In this document: positions 45,701-56,200 of the stretch, in pieces
Numbering within the stretch: position 1 is the first letter of the stretch
Layout of the letters: the number at the start of each line of letters is the position of its first letter
DNA from: Asterochloris sp. CNOR1
Lineage: Eukaryota > Chlorophyta > Trebouxiophyceae > Trebouxiales > Trebouxiaceae
Direction of reading: 5' to 3'
Length of the DNA stretch: 64,000 nucleotides
NCBI GenBank assembly: GCA_963969365.1
Contig: OZ017751.1
Location: 2,914,001 to 2,978,000, forward strand
Translations under genes and position numbers: made by a program
The notes under the pieces: model-generated
The model's input: only the letters and a program-made list of their open reading frames with translations
Told to the model about the DNA's origin: nothing
Databases searched by the model: none

Positions 45701-46863
45701 CCAGCAGCAGGGTGTGCTGTTTTGCAGCAGGGGGAGGTGGACTCCTCCTGTGGTGGCTATGGTGCAGGAGGGTGGAGTCATGCGCCTCTGATGCTGGCTG
45801 GGCTGCAATTGTGAGGCATGCAATAGCAGCAGGATCAGGTGGCACTGCACTTAATTGTGCCACACGGTCAGCACAGCGTGCATGTGCACAGTACATGCAC
45901 TCGTTGCTGCGGTGAGGCATGTACACCTGTGCAGCAGGCTGCGCATTGGCAGTGAAGGGTGCTAAAGTGCAACAGGGGACAGCTAACCAGCAATGCTGCT
46001 TAGCCCCCTAAGCAACGGCTCTGCTCTGAAAGAAAGATAGGTCTGCAGCAACATGAGGCAGGCCTGCCGCTCCGACTGGAGTTTGGTAGCTCAAGTGTAC
46101 TCCTGCAGGGTTCATGGCACAGGCAACTGCACTGTGCAGAAGCAGTCAATTTCGCAGGCCAGCTGCTGCGACTCTGACATGCAGCCACAAGACCCTGGGC
46201 AATTCGAATGTCACCACCTCGACCTGCAGGCTGGAAACGTATGGCCCTGCAGATCTGCTACTTTGTACCAGGAAACCTTTTGAACCCCACACAGAGCTTC
46301 AACCAACGTGAGCTCATGCTGCTGTCCCAAGCTGTCGGCTCAAACGCCTCCTTGCTGCAAGCTGCATGCTGCTGGCCCATATATGCCCAAATATGAGTGC
46401 TGCTGGCCACCACACCTGTTGATGCTTGCCCTCACACGCTCATCTGTGTGTCTGCAGTGGCCAGAAAACTTGTTGTGTCCCCTGTGCTTCAAACCTTAGT
46501 ATACAGCAAGAACAGTCCTGGAGGCAGGGACTGGGTGACACGCATTGTTACAGATTGGAACTTCAAGCGGGTCATCCCTGCCCACTTTGATGCTCCTGTC
46601 AGAGCGGGTCCTCGAGAATTCAGGTGATCTAAATGGAGTTGCCAGATTGCTGCTCTGCAGGTGCCATGTAGCTGACCCCAATGATGGAGTGCAGGCGTGC
46701 CTTCCAGTTTCTGTGGGACCAGGAGGATGTTCAGGAGCAGCCAACAAACTTCTTTGACAGGCTGTTTGGTGCCAGCAAACCCACTTTCTCACCTCCCAAG
46801 ACTGACATGCGTGCCCTTGATGGCCTTGAGAGCATCCTGAAGAAGGCTGGCGTATTTGAATGA
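42732..46863 (+). CDS. DUF4336-domain protein, predicted plastid
   Basis: Member of the DUF4336 family of cyanobacteria and plastids, function unknown; the fold is thought to be metallo-beta-lactamase-like. Twelve exons: 42732-43079, 43205-43225, 43403-43441, 43574-43671, 43791-43861, 43972-44038, 44344-44474, 44860-44976, 45394-45537, 46230-46307, 46458-46623 and 46695-46863, all phase-consistent, 482 aa. Residues 1 to about 80 are rich in Ser, His, Arg and Lys (transit peptide). Then GYPFPLGPFFE-RRTIRKE-IDRGRIWTFEQEQ-ALGFSNVTTVVRMTIIKLKSGGLWVHGPVAPT, ECIRLIKEL, HKIFVGPFSRKFPKAQVWIAP, RQWSWPLPLPP, STLLVTDAVVFIPDKPP, WKRMALQICYFVPGNLLNPTQSF and FKRVIPAHFDAPVRAG. The conserved HFDAP motif is intact. 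Exon 2 is a 21-nt microexon and intron 6 starts with GC. Confidence 0.9.
45538..45830 (+). repeat. Decayed repeats after a DUF4336 exon
   Basis: The donor flank of exon 45394-45537 contains GGCTGGGCTGCAACCGTCGC (45556). Related blocks CAGGCTGGGCTGCGCCTGCG (45674) and TGGCTGGGCTGCAATTGTGA (45795) follow at about 120-bp spacing, each accompanied by a GCAGCAGGGTGT-like block. Confidence 0.7.
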
Positions 46864-47068
46864 CCTCCTTCCTCTCAATGGCTTTGAGGTAGTCATCGCT
46901 TGTCATGGTGTTGTGCGCGGCATAGCAACGACTAGGTCAGGGGCAGGGGATCTAACCCATTTCAATCCTAACATTTGTAGGATTGTCTGTGCCCTGCATG
47001 AAGGGCATCGTTGGACAGGGCCGCTCTGCCGTTGTTGGAAGGGCTCGTGAGCAGCAACTCCAGCAAAA

Positions 47069-50000
47069 ATGCAGTCTCTGTGGGCGCAAGCAGGTGGGGC
47101 GCTGACTCAATTGCTCAAAGCCTCAGCTGTACCTGCAGTTGAATCTGGATGCATTCCCGGCTGCAGGCACTCAGACAGGACAAGACGCCACGCAAGGCCA
47201 GGCATGGCGCTGTGCAGATGCAAGTGCATGCAGCAGCTGCAACAGAGCAGGTAAAGACAGTCATATTACCTGTGGAGCCACTCTAGTATACTGCCTGCTG
47301 TCAGAGGCAACAATGCATGCAGCAACAGTCCAGGGCTGACGGGCTCTTGTGCTGCACAGGCCATCAAAGCAGAGGACTCAGTGGATGAAGCACCAGCCAC
47401 TCTCCTGAGAGAAGGGGTAGACTCCCCCGACAGGTGCGCACTCATCCTGACTTGCGCGCTGGAAGGAAGTCATGGACACGGAAGGCAGAGGCGCCAATGC
47501 ACAGGCTGCAGCCCAGCAGACAGCCACACGCCATTGCCTTCGCCCTTTGTTCTGCTGCACCGGCTTGGTGCAGATTGCGCTTGACTTGTCCTCCTTTGCT
47601 GTTGCTTCTGGTGGTCAGCAGACAGCTCTTCCTGTCGCGTGCTGTGACAATGCTCATTACTGCTCTGCAGCATGCGGGGCCGCTTTGAGGTTGCCATCCG
47701 GGCGGCGCAGGACCAGATCTGCGCAGCCGTGGAGCAGATGGAGGGCGGCAAGTTCCACGAAGACGCCTGGACACGCCAGGGCGGCGGCGGAGGCATCTCA
47801 CGCGTACTGCAGGTGCAGGCAGTGCCTCAGAGTGTGGCTCAGCTTGACCAGGGGGTGACACACACCTGACTGCGGAGGGTTCTGTGGATATTGCAGGGAA
47901 CGGGCGACTTTTGGACTCATGACACAGCCTGCCAGGCTGCTGTGCAGCCAGAATGCCTGGGATGTGGTTTCTAGTGCAGAGGAGTCCTCAGCCTGCGCAA
48001 GGAGTTAACCCTTGCGGGCTCCTTGAGTTAAGGGCCACAGTCACTCTAAGACACTGCATGCGTCCCCTGCTGCAGGGCGGCAAGATATGGGAAAAGGCTG
48101 GCGTCAACGTCTCAGTGGTGTATGGCACCATGCCAGCAGAGGCGTACCGGGCAGCCACAGGCACCGCGCGGCCGAACGGCAACGGCGCCGACCGCGTGCC
48201 GTTCTTTGCGGCCGGCATCAGCTCCGTGATGCACCCGCACAACCCCTTTGCCCCCACCTTCCACTTCAACTACAGGTGGGGTTTTCACCCCTGCTGTGCA
48301 CCAAATGAGTGCAGTCTATTTTGCTGGGTGCCGGGGAGCCCTGGCTTCAGAGCATGACGTGCAGCACTCAGGGTCTTGACGGTGCCCAGTGGTCTCTGTT
48401 GCATTTGTCAGCAACTTCAAGCTGCTGGAGGGTGGTCCGCATCACTGCCGTGCTGGTGCTGGCCTCAAGCGCATTTCGGAGGATATGGATGGTTATGTCT
48501 TCCCACCTCATGGCCTACGCTGCGGCGCAGGTACTTTGAGACGGAGCCCTGGCAGGACATCCCACAGAAGTGGTGGTTTGGGGGTGGCACTGACATCACC
48601 CCCAGCTACGTTGACGCCGAGGACATGAAGCACTTCCACGGTGTCTATAAGGTGAGCTGGCTGACAGCCTGTGTCAATGGCAACAGTCCAGACCCTTGAG
48701 CCTGTGCCAGTTGCGAGAGTCCAGACCCTCAGGGCTTGGGGAATAGAACCTGCTCCAAGCACACCACGCAACTGCTCAGTGTATACAAGGCCACCTGGCT
48801 GAGGCTGAGGCCTTTGCTGCAAAATCAGCAATTGACCTCGAGATGGTCCACCCAATTGCCGGGTACACAATGGCCTGATGCCGGCTAGGCTGGTTGAGGA
48901 GCATCCAGAGCAGTGACCTCCTCTTGTAGCAGGATCCTGGCGTCTTCCTGCTGTGCTACTCAGGCATATGAGGTGGCAAGGTCCATGGCCCAGGCAGAAG
49001 CCAGTGCTGCATGCTGCATTTCTTCAAGTGTTGCTTGTGGTGGGCGCCGACAGGGTGAGCTTCTGGAATTTGTGCAGTGACGGCACCGCCTTCATACTGA
49101 CTGCAATGTACGGGCAGCACAAAACCCCTTCAGTTCAAATGGTGGTGATGCGCACTACAGGGCATACGTGGTCCCGAGGTCAGCAGTTGTGATAGTGCAT
49201 ACATGTTCAACCTTGAAATCTCATGGTGGCTGTGTGCCGCAGGAGGTGTGCGGTCGCCATGACCCTGAGTTCCACCCCAAGTTTAAGCAGTGGTGTGATG
49301 ACTACTTCCTCATCAAGCACAGGCAAGATTCTGCAGTTGTGAGGCGTTACAGCCAGCCTGCATTGCTGCTGGCCTGGCTTGTTGTAGTGCTGCACTGCCA
49401 GGGACTGCAAGGTACCATCTGCCAGCTCGGATGTGCTTGAGCATCACTGTCCGGTCGGTAATCATGCCTGCTCTGTACATCTCCGCTGTCAGCTTGCTCA
49501 CTGTTGCTGCTTGTGACGCGATTGGTGCTCAAGGGAGCTCTGTGCTTGACCCCAGCTTCATGTACTGAGCGCACTGTGTGCATAGCTGCTTCCAGTGGGA
49601 CATGACCAGATGGCACCTTTCTTTACAGAAATGAGCGCCGCGGCCTGGGGGGCATCTTCTTCGATGACCTGAATGACAGGGACCCAGATGCCCTTCTGGC
49701 CTTCTCCAAGGACTGCCAGGCTGCTGTTGTGAATTCATACCTGCCGATTGTGATGAGGCATAAGGATGACCCCTATACCCCTCAGCAGAAGGAGTGGCAG
49801 CAGATGCGGCGGGGTCGCTATGTGGAATTCAACCTGGTGAGTTCTGTCCTTCTACATTACTAGAATTGCATGTGCAGGTATTGCAGGAGGGGCAGGAGGC
49901 CTCTGTGCACAGGTCAGGCCCTTACATGAGTGCAGTGCTGCCGCTGCATCTGGTTCTTAAAAGGAAGGTGAGCTGCACATGTGCTGTGAGAAGACATGCA

Positions 50001-50380
50001 GTGGTGTGCAGTGAGAAGATCAAGCAGTAGTGCAAGTCCCTGAGCAACCCCTGCAGGCCTGTCAGTAGGTCAGAGCCTTACCTCCTGGCGGCGGCAAACA
50101 TTGTATCACGTATACCGTATCCGAGCAGTTGCCCTGCAGCTCCCTTCTACACCTGAGTGCCAGCCTGTCACTCAGCAGCAATGCAGGCACAGATGACATG
50201 CATCCTCTGCAGGTGTACGACCGGGGCACCACCTTTGGCTTGAGAACCGGCGGCAGGATTGAGTCCATCCTGATGTCGCTCCCCCTCACAGCCAGATGGG
50301 AGTACGACCAGCACCCAGCCGAGGGAACACCAGAGGCAGAGCTCATCGATCATTGCCGCAACCCTCGCACCTGGGTCTGA
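47069..50380 (+). CDS. Coproporphyrinogen III oxidase, oxygen-dependent (HemF/CPOX type)
   Basis: Oxidatively decarboxylates coproporphyrinogen III to protoporphyrinogen IX in haem and chlorophyll synthesis, in the plastid of plants and algae. Exons 47360-47433, 47671-47812, 48076-48275, 48531-48651, 49243-49322, 49629-49836 and 50213-50380 join cleanly to 330 aa; a transit-peptide exon lies upstream, perhaps from ATG 47069, but its donor could not be matched in phase. Family blocks: [121 protein letters not shown] and [17 protein letters not shown]. These cover the substrate-binding and dimer regions without gaps. Intron 49323-49628 is GC-AG. Confidence 0.96.
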
Positions 50381-50717
50381 TATGGTTGCCACAAGCATGC
50401 AGTCCTGAGCGCGCTGACTCACCTACGAGGCAGATTTGTTGCCTACAGCTTCTGCTGTCGTGCTCTTGCCTGCGCCCCACCAAACGCTTGCAGTGATGCT
50501 GGACAATCGTTAGAGCAGTTGCTTAGCCGCCATTTTGTTTTGTTTGGCAATCAGTCTTGCTTGGTATTTGCAGCCCCTTCTCCCCAGGCGCCTTTTGTGT
50601 TGTGCTGCAGCAGCTAGCAGGATATGTAAGTCTGATATCTGCTACATGTCCACATGGACATGTGGCGAGTCTTCAAGGAATGCCAGAGTTGACTGTCTTC
50701 AAGATGCTAATGTCTGC
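50381..50717. other. Convergent 3' spacer
   Basis: 337 bp between the stop codons of coproporphyrinogen oxidase and the WD40 gene. It should carry both 3' UTRs. No gene seen. Confidence 0.4.
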
Positions 50718-52871
50718 TCAATGGAGACGCTGGCGCTTGAGAGCCTGCTCCACAGGGATGTCTTCATCAGCAGCATGCCACACAATGATTTTACCATCCT
50801 CACCGCCAGAAATGCACCTGCGCTCTTCAGCGTCAAACCAGACAAGTGAGCGCACAATGTCTGTGTGCTGCCCTGTCATCAAGAGCGGGCCACCGACGTG
50901 ACAGGGCTGGCCGCTGCTGGCAGGCTCACTCACAGAGAAGCAGCCAGTAAACCCTGTTGTGGAGCCTGCTGCGACCCACAGCTGATCCGCACTGACAGGC
51001 TGACAGGATATGAGGTAATCCAGCTCTGCCTCTTTCGGCACGCCATGTGCACTTTTGGTGAGGACTTTGGTCAAGTCTGCCCTCGCGTCCTCAAGGCTGC
51101 AAAGAGGCCCTTCGCCGCCTGCATGCATCCCAGGCACAGCCGTTTGAAAAAGGTGAGAGCCAACAGGCACACAGCAGCTTGTGCAGTTGGCTTGTGCAGC
51201 ACAGAGAACGGAGTCGCACAGCAGCAAGAGGCCTGCCGCAGCTGTGTTGGGGATGCTGAACGTGGATGCTGAATATGAAAAGTGTCCCTCCACGACAGGG
51301 GCTGATAGCTGGCTTTACGCACAAGCAGTGAAACAACTAACCTGGGGCATCCTCCTCACAGGCAGCAGCCCACTCCCAGAGGTGCAGAGACTCCACATTT
51401 GATGTGCACCACAGCTTCTCCTGCTGGCTACCATAAAAGCCCATCCTGGCCACTGACACAAGGTTGAGAGCAGCCTGCATCAGCCAGGCAGGCGACAAGG
51501 TGTTGTGCAGCAGACCAAGCAGTGTGCATGTATTGAGTGCCTTGCTCACACAGGATAAGCAGAGGAGCAAAGCAAGGTCAGGCAGTGAAGCAGGCAAAAA
51601 AGAACAGCAGACTGCTACATGCGACTGGCATCACATGCAACCCAGTGGTGGTCTGATGTTGACCAAACAAACACCACTTGCCTGAAATGCTTCCTCATCA
51701 TCGAAACCACTCTGAAGGTCATGAACTGCTATCAGACCATCTGTTGAGCCTGACACCAGCGTCATGGCCTTAGTGGGGTGGAATAGCAGCTGCAGGCAGG
51801 TATCTCATATATTAACTGATTCAACATGCCTTGAGCTGAAGCCTGGGCAGTGATCATTATTGCACTTGGGTCATGTGATTGCTCAACATCTTAGCTCACA
51901 GCAACATCAGGGCCTGGCAGCCACCAGGCCGCAAAAGACTGGGGAATGGTTGTGCTTGATAAGCATCATACATATGATGGGCTGCACTGCAGCAGCCATG
52001 AGGTTCTCAAGGCGGACTGCCCAAGGCAGGGAGCCTGGCAAGTCTCACCTGCGTGACAGACTCTGAGTGCGTGTCATCGAATACTGCAGCCTGAGCCCCT
52101 GTTCGGCGGTCCCAGAACAGAATGGAACCCTCAGCACCGGCGGCCACCGTGTGGCCTGACACAGCAAGGGACAGCAGCTCCTGACCCTCCTGCTCTGCGG
52201 CCAGCCTGCAACACTGCAGAGCAACCTCTGACCACATGGGGCAAAGCTCAGCATTGTGTACTTCTTTGCCAGCGAACGCAGCTTGTTTTGCAACTGTGGC
52301 TGTGCACCACCACCAGGGACTTCTGCAAAGGGCCATCAGGTGCAGTGTGGCCTGGTCAGCAGACCGAGGACAGCTTGACTGCACAACAGCAAGGCTACTG
52401 ATGGCTACTGCAGGTGAGTACCTCTGTGTTTGTCGGCCTGAGCGCAGGTCCCAGGTCCTTACTGTCCCATCAGCTGAGCAGGAGTGCAAAAGATTGGGGT
52501 CCCCAGCCGCTGCTGCAACCATCTCATGGATGGTGCCTGTGTGCCCAGGCAGGCAGCCAGCAGGCTGCAGACTGTCGCTTTTCACGTGGTACAGCATGAT
52601 GCTGTCATTCGTGAGACTAGCAGCCAAGTGCCTGCTGTCAGGGCTGCAGGCAGCATTGGCGGACTGTCAGCAGAGCCCGGCGTGCGGTAATCTGGCATGA
52701 CAAGGATGCCAACCTTAACAGCAGCTGCATAGGGTAGCTGCCGCGCTCGGCCTGCCTGACATGGGCTGGGGACAACTGTGCAGATGCCAGCTCGGCTGCG
52801 GATGGCTGAAGTCGGGCTTTGTGAGCCTCAGTATCACCACTGCCATCGTCTTCTTCAAAGCGGAGATGCAT
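50718..52871 (-). CDS. WD40-repeat protein, WDR89/GTS1-like
   Basis: Six exons (52714-52871, 52422-52643, 52049-52205, 51682-51789, 51342-51474, 50718-51118) give 392 aa from ATG 52871. WD40 blades are visible: HLAASLTNDSIMLYHV, LHSCSADGTVRTWDLRSG, VAAGAEGSILFWDRRTG, LVSGSTDGLIAVHDLQSG, WCTSNVESLHLWEW and CISGGEDGKIIVWH. The phrase FDDEEAFQAALN and the final HTDIVRSLVWFDAEERRCISGGED are what I associate with WDR89 and plant GIGANTUS1; members are linked to ribosome biogenesis and growth, mainly through interaction data. The intron after 51682 is GC-AG. Protein continuity EEAFQ/AALNL supports that unusual site. Confidence 0.85.
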
Positions 52872-53290
52872 CAGGCTCGTGCTGCTGGCACCAGATTGCA
52901 GATCTCTTGACCTCTTTCATGCCTCCTAACTGACAGTTCAATAAATTCTGCAGATCGCATGCCATGGCAGAGGCTGCTTTTCCTCTGACGCCAGGCACCC
53001 GATTGAGTCCTAGCTGGGGATTGGGTGGAGACCTCTTGCTCGCTGGTCTCACAGTTCAGCATGGTGATGAACAGAGCAGCTCGGGCAGTTTGCACAAACT
53101 GCCTGCGTGAGTCAAGCTCTCAAGCTGATGCTCTCATCGTTGAATCAAGCTGCTAAGTCTCTATGCACATGCAGAGACACATTTGCAGATGAGCAACGTG
53201 CTGTCATCTACGCTGTGCTGCCATTGTTTCAGCAACTGCAAATGCAGCGCCAAGGTCAGTTCTGAAGCCTTGCTACCACCTATTTGATTC
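52872..53290. promoter_or_regulatory. Head-to-head spacer between the WD40 gene and NUP85
   Basis: About 420 bp upstream of both genes. A minus-strand frame (52871-53095) stays open across part of it but shows no family similarity and probably is 5' UTR. The first exon of NUP85 could start anywhere from about 53240 onward. Confidence 0.4.
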
Positions 53291-56200
53291 GCATGTGTGC
53301 TGAGGTCCAGTGCTGGCTGCAGGACACGCTGCACAGGCAGGGCCAGGGCCTGTGCTTCAGTATGCCCAGGCAGTGCTGGACATCCTTGTGCAGGCAGCCG
53401 CCAAGTGAGCTCTCGATGCACCTTTGCCAGAAAGCCGGCTCCGCATTTGCAAGGGCTGCTGCGGGCCAGGCGGTGTGCAGCCTCTTCATCACAGTCCTGC
53501 TCAGTTACTGCAGAACGACATACAGGCAAAGCATGATGGTCGTGCCTCAAGCGGACCTTGAGAACATGGCAAGAGCCCTCCAGACTGCTGCAGGCCCGAC
53601 ATGAGCGACGACATCAGCGAGGATGCCAGGCTGCAGCTGCAGGCGACCAGGGCCCTCCTGGGCAGGGAGGCCTGCCTGTGGGACCTGATGACTCTGGCCT
53701 TTGTGGAGGCTGCCCACATGCCAGACGCCCCGGTGGCATGGGTGAGCAGCATGGCTGCATGCAACAATACAGTCCCAGCCAGGAACCTACGCTGTGACGC
53801 CCAAATTGTGCACTGCTTTTGGCTGGCTGGCAGCATAATGGCAGTGCGTGCACACCTCTGCCGGTGGCATGCACTGCCAGTGTGGTGCCCCCCAGCTGAC
53901 AGCAAAGCGCAGCTTGCACCTCACAGCATATGTTCTTGACTGGGGCTGTGCACGCACACCTCTGTCGGTTGCATGCACTGCCAGTGTGGTGCCTCCCAGC
54001 TGACAGCAAAGCGCAGCTTGCACCTCACAGCATACGTTCTTGACTGGGGCTGCGCACGCACACCTCTGTCAGCTGCATGCATGCGCAGCGTGGCTTGCAC
54101 AGAGCAGCAGAGCACACCAGTCAGGAATGTAGCTCTTTGCAAGCGAAGCCTGCTCTGGGTGCCGCTGTGGGATATCTGCTGTACATGCCACTGCCTAGGA
54201 AGGCCACACCATTCACCCACAAGTGGTTGCAATGCAAGCAGGCACCGCATCCCAGGCCCCTCACTGTGTGTGCATTTTGCCCCTGCACAGCTGCGCTGTC
54301 TAGTCTGCAGGGACATGCCCTCTGGCTTCAAGGCAAAGAGAGAGCGCTGGTGCAAGGGTGCCTAGGCGGCTATGCAGTTTGCATGTTTCATCGAACTGGA
54401 CCTGCGCCGTCTGCCTTGCAGGATCCCTCCATGTGGCTGCAAGCCCAGGGAAGAGCACTACTGCACGAGTACCCATCTGCGGCGCACAGCAAACAGCAGC
54501 AACGGGAATGAGCACCCTGCTGTAGGTGTCACACCCTATCTGATGTGCACTCTGCAGGACATTGCGCTGTGGCTGCGAGTTCACGAGAGGGCGCTGGTGC
54601 CAGAGCGCCTGTCTGTGGCACACGCCTGGGCCACCATGCAGCAGCAATACCAGGCGGCAGCGATGGACACTGGGCTGGAGCAGACTCCAGGGTACTGGCA
54701 GCTGATCCACCTGACAGCAGCTCTGGGGATGGTGCAGGAGCCGGTGCACATGCTGCTGAACCATAGCAGCTACGCACAAAACATGGCACAGTTCGGCGAC
54801 CAAGACGTAAGTTGGGAGCTCTTCTTGCTGCAGATGCTCATCGTGTGCTTGTGGCAGGCACCCATCAGCAGCAAAGCAGAAGTAGGTGAGGCATGGCACT
54901 TTGCGAAACAAGATGCGAGTAACGTTTTGTCCTGTGCTTGCGGCAGGCACCTGTCAGCTGCGTGGCGACCAAGTCATGACTGGTTTTGGCCGTCTCCTCA
55001 GGCCGGCACGTGTGCTTTTGGTCATGACAGGGCAGCATGCCCAGCCTTACTCTGCTGTTTGGCTCCTCACCTGCAGCAGGGAGTGCATGTGCTGCATGCG
55101 GGCGGTGGCTGTGTGCACCAGGCTTCTGTGTTGTGCAGCCTGCTGCCCAGCGTGGTCTCTTGCCTTGCTGCGCAGGCAGGTGACCCCCTGCTGTGTTCAA
55201 GGTGGACCAGAAGGAACATCAAAGGATGTCCCTCAGGGACATGCCACGGCTGAGTGCCCTTCACACCTTTGCTGAGCAGTCTCCTTGTTTAGCACTGCAG
55301 GCCGACCTGGCAGGCCCAAGCCATGCCACGCACTTGCTTTGCGGTGCCTGGCAAAGGGGCACTTAGGGTGGCACCACGCCTTGGCAGGGCACAGCACACA
55401 CCTCTATAATGATGCACAGTCCAGTCCCACTTGTCTCGTCCTTGCGCCGCAGGCTGACTTGGTGGAGCGCCTGGCAGAGCTGCTGAAGCAGACGCCGTCC
55501 TACACATGCCGCCAGACAGCTGCGACCGAGCAGGCCTGCACAGACCTGCGGCAGTACCTACATGCCAGGTGGGGACGCATCAGGGGTGGTCTTGTAGCAC
55601 CGCCACCGAGCAGGCCTGCACGGCCTGTGACAGTGTCTGCATGCCAGGTGGGTGGTTCTGCATTTTACGCTGCACAGCCCACAAAGTTTCCAGAGACTTT
55701 CAAGGATGTGTGCATGCCAGGCCACCTGCAATGTGCTGGCATGGAAAGGCAGTCAAGACAGCCTGCAGAAAGCTGTTTGAGGTGCCAGGTCCAGTCTGAG
55801 GCCAGGTGGGGTTGCACCTCTGGATTGCTGCCTTGATGGCTGCATCTTGGTATCAGGGCTGCATCCCAGAGGGCCCGAGCAGATCTGCGGGGGCCAAGTC
55901 AAGCCCTGCCCTGGGATGCTGCATCACAGTGCCAGTGCAGATCCATTGAAGAAGGCCAGCTGAAGAAGGCGCTGCCTATGTGGGTTTTGACAATGATCTG
56001 AGAGGTTGCATATTATGAAGGCCAGCGCCATCTGCTGTGCAGGGACCAGTGGCTGAGTGAGTGCAGCCAGCTGAAGCAGCTGCTGCCAGGGTGGGCAGTG
56101 GCAGACAGAGCACTGCGCGATGGCGCCGGGCAGCTGCTGGGCTTGCTGCTTGGGGATGAGGCCGCGCTGGTGAGCGCCACTGGGCACTGGCTGCAGGCCT

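Noticed and set aside
53845-54560. CRISPR-like array of direct repeats
   Set aside because: Repeats are contiguous without unique spacers, partly derived from an exon, and the genome is eukaryotic.
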